Source: CAYMCJ01 sp964388985
Lineage (GTDB): Bacteria > Patescibacteriota > Patescibacteriia > Patescibacteriales > CAYMCJ01
NCBI GenBank assembly: GCA_964388985.1
Contig: CAYMCJ010000020.1
Location: forward strand, 1-20,396
Length of the DNA stretch: 20,396 nt
Reading direction: 5' to 3'
Positions 13,240 to 18,634 of this stretch are shown piece by piece (the stretch's first letter is position 1; the number at the start of each line of letters is the position of its first letter). The position numbers and the translations under genes are program-made. Under the pieces are notes generated by a model that was not told the origin of the DNA, did not search any database, and was given only the letters and a program-made list of their open reading frames with translations.

Positions 13240-13329
13240 AATTGGGATTAGTTGAATAGTTGAATAGTTAGTTAATTAAACTTAAATAGACAACTAATTA
13301 ACTAATTAGCCAATTAACTAATCTCAATT
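13240..13329. repeat. Iterated AT-rich hairpin in front of nrdG
   Basis: The left array has GTTGAATA iterations starting AATTGGGATTAGTTG. The right array ends CAATTAACTAATCTCAATT just before the nrdG ATG. The arms are imperfect inverted repeats of each other. Confidence 0.6.
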
Positions 13330-14079
13330 ATGTTAATAGGCGGTTTGCAAAAATTCAGCTTATTGGATTATCCGGATCATATATCAGCTATTGTATTTGT
13401 GAAAGGATGCAATTTTCGCTGCCGTTTTTGTTATAACCCCATGCTTGTCTGGCCTGAAACAGAGGTCGGCAAGTTCAAAAATAATTTTGCGCCGGGAAGC
13501 AAAGGCGCGAAAGAAAAGGGTCATTCTTTAATTAAAGAGGGTGATCTTTTTCGTTTTTTTAAAGAGAGGCGGGGCAAATTAGAGGCAATTGTAATTACCG
13601 GTGGGGAGCCGACTATATACCGTGATTTACCTGATTTTATGGAAAGAATTAAAAAAATAGGGTATTTAATTAAATTAGATACTAACGGAACTAATCCGGA
13701 AATGATAAAGGAATTAATAGAGAATAAATTAATTAATTATATTGCCATGGATATAAAAGCGCCGGCGGAAAAGTATTTAAAAGTTGTTGGAGTTAAGGCG
13801 GATTTTAAAAAAATTTTAGAAAGTGTTAAAATAATAATGAAAGGCGGGATTCCTTATGAGTTTAGAACAACCGTGGTGCCGGGACAAATAGACAAAGAAG
13901 ATATTAAAAAAATGGGAAAATTAATTGATAAATCAGACGTTTGGTATTTACAGAAATTTAAAACCGATACGGAATTAGTAGATAATAATTTAAAGAAAGA
14001 GAGGCAATTTACTGACAAGGAAATGAAAGAGATGCGTGCTATTGGAAAGAAATATGCGAAGAGATGCGTAGTAAGGTAA
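13330..14079 (+). CDS. nrdG: Anaerobic ribonucleoside-triphosphate reductase activating protein (radical SAM)
   Basis: A 249-residue radical-SAM enzyme that uses S-adenosylmethionine and a 4Fe-4S cluster to abstract hydrogen from the reductase glycine. The cluster motif is CNFRCRFC (C27, C31, C34), preceded by the family's SLLDYPDHISAIVFVKG. The SAM-binding VITGGEPT lies at 88-95, followed by LIKLDTNGT and YIAMDIKAP. It is longer than E. coli NrdG and belongs to the NrdG2-type branch. Its natural partner here is the separate glycyl-radical protein at 13099-13233. The ATG at 13330 comes directly after a hairpin array. It closes the nrdR-nrdD-nrdG cluster; no terminator follows, only a palindromic element. 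Confidence 0.92.
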   Translation: MLIGGLQKFSLLDYPDHISAIVFVKGCNFRCRFCYNPMLVWPETEVGKFKNNFAPGSKGAKEKGHSLIKEGDLFRFFKERRGKLEAIVITGGEPTIYRDLPDFMERIKKIGYLIKLDTNGTNPEMIKELIENKLINYIAMDIKAPAEKYLKVVGVKADFKKILESVKIIMKGGIPYEFRTTVVPGQIDKEDIKKMGKLIDKSDVWYLQKFKTDTELVDNNLKKERQFTDKEMKEMRAIGKKYAKRCVVR

Positions 14080-14106
14080 TAGCTACGAATACGCAAATCA
14101 ATTACG

Positions 14107-14202
14107 AATTATCACCGCCCTGGCCACCGCATTCTGCGGGGTCACGCCAGAGGCGACGACGGGATCCCGCCCACAATAAATTTTATAATAAAGTGGCGGG
14201 AC
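14107..14202 (+). repeat. 96-nt GC-rich element, copy 1
   Basis: AATTATCACCGCC ... GTGGCGGGAC, with an internal CATTCTGCGGGGTCACG and GGGATCCCGCCC. The reverse complement of 18532-18624 is nearly identical apart from a 3-nt deletion and a few substitutions. It lies between nrdG and the four-helix pseudogene. Confidence 0.85.
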
Positions 14203-14212
14203 GAATTATTTT

Positions 14213-14569
14213 ATGAAAGAAAATATTGTTCGTGATAAAAGTTTTAAATTTGCAATAAGAATTATTAATTTCTATAAATATTTAACAATAAAAAAAGAGT
14301 ATATTATTTCAAGGTAATTATTAAGAAGCGGAACATCAATCGGCGCAAATATTGAAGAGGCTTTAGGAGGACAAACTGAAAAAGATTTTATTTATAAATT
14401 ATCTGTTGTTTACAAAGAAGCAAGAGAAACAAAATATTGGACTAAACTTTTAAAAGAAACTAATTATATTAATAAAACCGAATTTCTATCAATATATAAA
14501 GATTGTGATGAATTAGGCAAAATAATTGGAAAAATCCAAATTACTATGAAAAATAAAATTTATAAATAA
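14213..14569 (+). pseudogene. Four-helix-bundle protein interrupted by one stop codon
   Basis: The ATG 14213 frame runs 119 codons to TAA 14567-14569 with a single TAA at codon 35 (14315-14317). The interruption falls inside the conserved block: ISR-stop-LLRSGTSIGANIEEA. The family normally has Gln there, so one C-to-T change (CAA to TAA) explains it. Downstream blocks (EKDFIYKLSVVYKEA, ETKYWTKLL) are intact. This indicates recent inactivation or a sequencing error. AATTCGTAATT-type motifs flank it (14099-14110 and 14570-14600). Translation downstream could restart only at weak sites. Confidence 0.85.
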
Positions 14570-14608
14570 TAATTCGTAATTTTTAATTTGTAATTCGTAA
14601 TTAATAAT

Positions 14609-14908
14609 ATGGAAGACGAAATTAAAAAACTTTTGGAAAAAAATTTGGAGCTTAACCAGGAAATTTTTAAAATGGTTAAAAGCATTAAAATTTATGTAAT
14701 TACGCAGAGAATCTGGTTTGTTTTAAAAATTTTAATTATTGTTGTCCCAATTACTTTAGGCATTATTTATTTACCGCCGCTTTTAAAAGATGTGGTTGGC
14801 AAATATCAGCAGTTATTAGGTTTGGGCAGCGGGGGTTTAAATTTTGAAAATTTATTGAAAGGAAGCGACTCGGATGTTAAAAAAATTAATACAGACAGCC
14901 TTCCTTAG
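14609..14908 (+). CDS. Small single-pass membrane protein of unknown function
   Basis: A 99-residue protein that I do not recognise. Residues 1-28 form a charged amphipathic helix (KKLLEKNLELNQEIFKMVK), and residues about 36-57 a hydrophobic transmembrane segment (IWFVLKILIIVVPITLGIIY). The C-terminal 40 residues (from PPLLKDVVGKYQQLLGLGSG) are polar with a Gly-rich turn. The composition and regular codon use support a real gene. It lies between the four-helix pseudogene and the frameshifted MGMT-like gene and starts directly after an AT-rich array, without Shine-Dalgarno. Confidence 0.6.
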   Translation: MEDEIKKLLEKNLELNQEIFKMVKSIKIYVITQRIWFVLKILIIVVPITLGIIYLPPLLKDVVGKYQQLLGLGSGGLNFENLLKGSDSDVKKINTDSLP

Positions 14909-14951
14909 AATTTTAAAAATTATATTAAATAGTTTTTAGGTGTTAGTTAAG

Positions 14952-15273
14952 ATGTCAAAAGTAAGAAATAAATTAACTGATTTTCAAAAGTTGGTTTTAG
15001 AAAAAATAAAAGATATTCCCAAAGGCAGAGTGGCGGCTTACGTCGGGATAGCGCGCAGTCTCGGGAGTCCGGGCTGCCCGGGCCGTGGGTAATGCTTTGG
15101 GAAAAAATCCTTGGGCGCCCAAGGTGCCTTGCCATAGAGTAGTAAAAAATAACGGTCGGGTCGGTGGTTATGCCAATGGAATTGATAAAAAAATAAAGCG
15201 GTTGCGCAGCGAGAGAATTGAAATAAAAAAAGGCAGGGTGATAAATTTCAGCAAAATAATTTATAGATTTTAA
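14952..15273 (+). pseudogene. MGMT-family DNA alkyltransferase domain, frameshifted
   Basis: ATG 14952 opens a frame reading KLTDFQKLVLEKIKDIPKGR, then VAAYVGIARSLGSPG. This matches the start of the methylguanine-DNA-methyltransferase C-terminal domain, but stops at TAA 15090. The rest (VGNALGKNPWAPKVPCHRVV, then GRVGGYANGIDKK) continues in the next frame to 15273. One extra base within 15071-15082 (GGGCTGCCCGGG) accounts for the break; removing the T restores the expected GARAVGNA. The acceptor Cys in PCHRV is kept, unlike alkyltransferase-like proteins. The joined protein of about 106 residues would be a short, single-domain form. It is either a recent pseudogene or a sequencing or assembly error in a GC-rich run. 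Confidence 0.85.
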
Positions 15274-15279
15274 TGTTAT

Positions 15280-15301
15280 CCCGCCCCTCGCGAGGGGCGG
15301 G
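15280..15301. repeat. 22-bp perfect GC palindrome
   Basis: CCCGCCCCTCG followed by its exact reverse complement, 6 nt after the MGMT-like stop. No T-tract follows, so it is REP-like rather than a clear terminator. The 557-nt gene-less stretch 15274-15830 also holds a promoter, a 64-nt repeat and an operator-like inverted repeat. Confidence 0.7.
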
Positions 15302-15386
15302 ACGGGACACGCGAATAACGCCCCGCGGTGTAGTAATTCATATTTTACTTAAAATAAACAAGCGAATATATCGGGTTGTTTTTTAT

Positions 15387-15414
15387 TTGAAAAAATAAAT
15401 AAAGAGCGTATAAT
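15387..15414 (+). promoter_or_regulatory. Predicted sigma70-type promoter upstream of htrA
   Basis: TTGAAA (15387-15392), a 16-nt spacer and consensus TATAAT (15409-15414). It would give a leader of about 410 nt before htrA, or could drive an unrecognised short RNA. Confidence 0.45.
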
Positions 15415-15508
15415 ATAATAATATTAGGACTTACGCGTTTGAATAAAATCAGAGATTTGTTTTTATCTAAACAGTTGCCCAAAAATTACAATAATCTTCC
15501 ACAAATTA

Positions 15509-15572
15509 ACAAATCAGCTACCCGCCCGCTTGGCTGCGTCAGCCGGTCGGGCAGGCAAATATCACAAATATT
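15509..15572 (-). repeat. 64-nt palindromic element, copy 2 (inverted relative to copy 1)
   Basis: Reverse complement of 10802-10865 with two mismatches in 64. TTTGTAGATTTG motifs just downstream (15595-15607) are also shared with the first locus (10862-10873). Confidence 0.8.
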
Positions 15573-15787
15573 AGCCAAAAAGTTTTGATTAGTATTTGTA
15601 GATTTGCTGGGGAAAATTTAAAAATATTAGGTAGAATTTTTAAAAAGAAGAAATGAAGAAATAATAATTTATTTAAATGCGTATATCTTAAATATATGAT
15701 TAAACAATGGTAGAATTATTATATTTATTTACCGCAATTTATTATAAGTTACTTTTAAAATTTAATTAATTTAAATTTATTATAAAT

Positions 15788-15813
15788 AATGATAATTTAT
15801 TGTGATTATCATT
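15788..15813. promoter_or_regulatory. Operator-like inverted repeat before htrA
   Basis: AATGATAAT (15788-15796) and its perfect reverse complement (15805-15813) with an 8-nt spacer lie 17 nt before the htrA ATG. The arms could bind a dimeric regulator or fold in the RNA leader. Confidence 0.4.
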
Positions 15814-15830
15814 TGTTAGAATAAAAATAT

Positions 15831-17117
15831 ATGGACACTAATTTTAAAAAATCATTTATTACAATTTTAATTACAGCGATTATTGTCAGTTCGGTTTTTG
15901 GCGGAGTAATGGGTTTTTGGGCCGGTAATTTGGCCGGCGGAGATTTTATTTTAAGCCAATGGGTTAAGCAATTGCTTCAGGGGCAGAGTTTTAGGTTTGG
16001 CGAGGATAAAATGGGCGATTTAGAAGGAAAAAAAGTGATAAAAATTGACGAGGAGTCGGCCGTGGTCGCGGCCGTAGAGAAAGTATCGCCGGCCGTGGTA
16101 AGTATTATTGTTACCAAAGATTTGCCGGTAGTTGAACGTTATTATAGCGATTCTTTTGGTGATTCTGATTTTTTTAGGCAATTTTTCGGGGACAGTTTTG
16201 GCGATTTTTTCGGTGGCGGGGCGCCGCAATACCGGCAAAATGGCACGGCCAAACGCGAAGTGGGCGGCGGCACCGGCTTTATATTGTCGCCTGACGGTTA
16301 TATTATAACCAATAAACACGTGGTGATTGATGAGGAGGCGGAATATACCGTGTTGATGAATGACGAAACAAAACATGAAGCCAAAATTTTAGCGCGCGAC
16401 CAATTGAATGATATCGCGATATTAAAAATTGAAGGCAAAGATTTGCCTTGTGTGGAATTAGGCGATAGTTTGGGGCTTAAAGTGGGACAAAGCGTAATAG
16501 CTATTGGCAATGCTTTGGGCGAATTCAGAAATACGGTTTCAACCGGAGTAATATCAGGTCTTTCCCGTTCGGTTACGGCCGGAGGCGTTGGCATCGGCAC
16601 GGAGCAGTTAATCGGGGTAATTCAGACCGACGCTTCCGTCAATCCGGGAAATTCAGGCGGACCGTTGTTAAATATTGCCGGCCAGGCCATTGGCATAAAT
16701 ACCGCCGTTGCCCAGGGGGCGGAAAATATAGGCTTTGCCATTCCGATAAATGAAGTAAAAAATGCTTTTCAAAGCGTTAAAGAGAATGGTCGGATTATTA
16801 GGCCTTGGCTGGGTATCAGGTATGCGCTGATTAATAAGGAAATTGCGGAGGCCAACAAGCTTAGCGTTGATTATGGCGCTTTAATTATTCGGGGGGAAGA
16901 ACAGACCGATTTAGCTGTGATTCCCGGCTCGCCGGCCGACAAAGCCGGTCTGGAGGAAAATGATATTATTTTGGAAATTGGCGGCCAAAAAATAAACGAA
17001 GATAATCCCTTAATTAAGGCAATCAGCCGATTTAAAGTGGGAGATGAAATAGAATTAAAAATTTTACACAAAGGCGGGGAGAAAAGAGTAAAGGTGGTAT
17101 TGGAGGAGATGAAGTAA
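15831..17117 (+). CDS. htrA: HtrA/DegP-type serine protease with PDZ domain
   Basis: A 428-residue envelope-quality-control protease of family S1C. Residues 9-36 form a membrane anchor or uncleaved signal (ITILITAIIVSSVFGGVMGF). A Gly/Phe-rich flexible loop (about 104-130) corresponds to the LA loop. The catalytic triad is intact: H163 (ITNKHVV), D194 (LNDIAILKI), S275 (NPGNSGGPLL). One C-terminal PDZ domain follows (about 325-428, WLGIRYALIN ... PGSPADKAGLEENDIILEIGG). The protein is probably anchored to the membrane with its active site outside. The next gene begins 25 nt later inside a repeat arm. Confidence 0.93.
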   Translation: MDTNFKKSFITILITAIIVSSVFGGVMGFWAGNLAGGDFILSQWVKQLLQGQSFRFGEDKMGDLEGKKVIKIDEESAVVAAVEKVSPAVVSIIVTKDLPVVERYYSDSFGDSDFFRQFFGDSFGDFFGGGAPQYRQNGTAKREVGGGTGFILSPDGYIITNKHVVIDEEAEYTVLMNDETKHEAKILARDQLNDIAILKIEGKDLPCVELGDSLGLKVGQSVIAIGNALGEFRNTVSTGVISGLSRSVTAGGVGIGTEQLIGVIQTDASVNPGNSGGPLLNIAGQAIGINTAVAQGAENIGFAIPINEVKNAFQSVKENGRIIRPWLGIRYALINKEIAEANKLSVDYGALIIRGEEQTDLAVIPGSPADKAGLEENDIILEIGGQKINEDNPLIKAISRFKVGDEIELKILHKGGEKRVKVVLEEMK

Positions 17118-17133
17118 TTTAAGTAAACACATA

Positions 17134-17149
17134 GCATGCAACATGCAAC
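17134..17149. repeat. Left repeat arm of four-helix cassette (GCATGCAAC type)
   Basis: GCATGCAACATGCAAC contains the ATG start of the four-helix gene. It is an inverted partner of the right arm at 17516-17545. Confidence 0.55.
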
Positions 17150-17511
17150 AAAAAGAAAAAAGACAAAATTTTCATGAATTATTAAAATTAAAAATGGACA
17201 AATATGCCCATGAAGTATATAGAGTTACTAAAAATTTTCCCAGAGAGAAATTGTATGGAATAATATCTCAGTTAAGACGGGCAGCCATTTCGGTGATTTT
17301 GAATAATATAGAAGGTTATGCGAGAAGAAAGGGAGTTGGCTGTAAGGTATATAAGAATTTTATGGAAATATCTTTTGGTTCGTTAAAGGAAAGTAAATAT
17401 TTATTGCATTTTTTCATGGTTGAAAGTTATTTATTAAAAGAGGATTATAAAAAATTAATTAAATTAGCTGATGAAATTGGCGCCATGCTTTATAAAACAA
17501 TTAATTATTAG
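17143..17511 (+). CDS. Four-helix-bundle protein (classic S23 / 23S-intervening-sequence type)
   Basis: A 122-residue helical protein of a different subfamily from those at 5628 and 7559. It has YRVTKNFPREKLYGIISQLR, RAAISVILNNIEGYAR and then FMEISFGSLKESKYLLHFF. These are the hallmark 'FP..E.Y.l.sQlRRA..Si..NiaEG..R' and 'f..iA.GSl.E' blocks of S23 proteins, although the family's usual GSL.E.. ending is altered. The function is unknown. The start codon lies within a repeat arm (17134-17149) and the stop is followed by the other arm, which in turn contains the start codon of uppP. It is inserted between htrA and uppP. Confidence 0.82.
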   Translation: MQQKEKRQNFHELLKLKMDKYAHEVYRVTKNFPREKLYGIISQLRRAAISVILNNIEGYARRKGVGCKVYKNFMEISFGSLKESKYLLHFFMVESYLLKEDYKKLIKLADEIGAMLYKTINY

Positions 17512-17515
17512 CTTT

Positions 17516-17545
17516 GTTGCAGGTTGCCTGTTTCAAGTTGTATGC
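17516..17545. repeat. Right repeat arm of four-helix cassette, overlapping the uppP start
   Basis: GTTGCAGGTTGCCTGTTTCA and onward to GTTGTATGC. The GTTGCAGGTTGC part is an imperfect inverted copy of GCATGCAACATGCAAC. The arm includes the ATG of uppP. Confidence 0.55.
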
Positions 17546-18336
17546 TTGAATCCATTATTTTAGGAACAATTCAGGGTATAGCCGAATGGCTGCCGGTTTC
17601 TAGCGAAGGCTTGATTTTTTTCGTAAAAACCAATTTTTTTAATAATAATGAAAGTATCAGTCAGATAACCCATTTGGCCCTTTGGCTTCATTTAGGCACT
17701 TTTTTCGCCGCTTTAATTTTTTTCAGAAAAGATGTAGTTCGTCTGACAAAATTTTTATTTCAATTTAAAAAAGCGGAGGAAGGAGAGCAAAAGATGTTGA
17801 TTTTTTTGATTGTGGCTACGGCCATAAGCGGTTTGCTCGGGCTGTTCATTTTATTTTTAATTAATAAATATGGAAACAATTTAAATATTACGGCTAATTT
17901 TATAAATTTAGCCGTGGGTTTGTTGCTTTTAATAACGGCCGGATTGCAATTTAGGGCTAAGAACGATGGTTTGCGCGGCGCCAAGGAATTAAGAAACAGC
18001 GACAGTATTATTTTGGGAATAACCCAGGGTTTGGCCAGTCTGCCCGGATTGTCCCGTTCCGGCTTAACGATTTCCGCTATGCTTATTAGAAAAATTGATA
18101 ACACCCTGACCTTAAAATTGAGTTTTTTAATGAGTTTGCCGATTGTTTTGGGCGGAAATATTGTTTTAAATTTGGATAAATTTGCTTTAAATTTGGAAAG
18201 TGTGGTTGGGGTTTTAGCTTCATTTATTTTTGGCTATATAACAATTGGCGCTTTATTAAAAATAGCCAAGAAAATTAATTTTGGCTGGTTTGTTTTGGGG
18301 TTTGGCGTATTAATGATAGCAACTGTGTTTTTGTAA
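17542..18336 (+). CDS. uppP: Undecaprenyl-diphosphatase (BacA/UppP)
   Basis: A 264-residue polytopic membrane enzyme that dephosphorylates undecaprenyl diphosphate to recycle the peptidoglycan lipid carrier. The first signature, IQGIAEWLPVSSEG, lies at residues 10-23 and the second, SLPGLSRSG, at 166-174; both contribute to the active site. About eight hydrophobic segments are visible. The ATG at 17542 is chosen because family members begin MLE.IILGIIQG; an in-frame TTG at 17524 would add six residues from repeat sequence. The start codon lies in the right arm of the preceding cassette, so translation may depend on it. A terminator follows at 18363-18398. Confidence 0.94.
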   Translation: MLESIILGTIQGIAEWLPVSSEGLIFFVKTNFFNNNESISQITHLALWLHLGTFFAALIFFRKDVVRLTKFLFQFKKAEEGEQKMLIFLIVATAISGLLGLFILFLINKYGNNLNITANFINLAVGLLLLITAGLQFRAKNDGLRGAKELRNSDSIILGITQGLASLPGLSRSGLTISAMLIRKIDNTLTLKLSFLMSLPIVLGGNIVLNLDKFALNLESVVGVLASFIFGYITIGALLKIAKKINFGWFVLGFGVLMIATVFL

Positions 18337-18362
18337 TTATCCGGATTTTTAATTATTTTGCG

Positions 18363-18398
18363 AGTTCCAATTTTTTTTAAGGGAGATTGGAATTTTTT
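18363..18398 (+). terminator. Rho-independent terminator after uppP
   Basis: AGTTCCAAT (18363-18371) pairs with ATTGGAATT (18386-18394) with one G-U, followed by TTTTTT. Confidence 0.65.
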
Positions 18399-18531
18399 AT
18401 TTATGTGATTTGCCAAGCCGATGGTAATATACTATATTAGAATTAGTTGAAGTTTTTACGAATTACGGACATTTTATAAATATACTAATTGTTTAATTGT
18501 AAATTGTAGTAATTTATATTTGTATTTATTT

Positions 18532-18624
18532 GTCCCGCCACTTTATTATATTTACTATGGGCGGGATCCCGCCGTCGCCTCTGGCGTGACCCCGCAGAAT
18601 GCGGTGGCCGAGGCGGTGATAATT
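18532..18624 (-). repeat. 93-nt GC-rich element, copy 2 (inverted relative to copy 1)
   Basis: Reverse complement of 14107-14202, differing by a 3-nt deletion and about seven substitutions. It ends 10 nt before the dnaE ATG, so it forms most of the dnaE leader. Confidence 0.85.
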
Positions 18625-18634
18625 TGTAGTTATT

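Noticed and set aside
13022..13329. CRISPR array
   Set aside because: The repeats are short (about 8 nt), contiguous and AT-only with no spacer-repeat alternation; no cas genes. The lone RecB/Cas4-like nuclease domain at 1498-2865 is not evidence of CRISPR.
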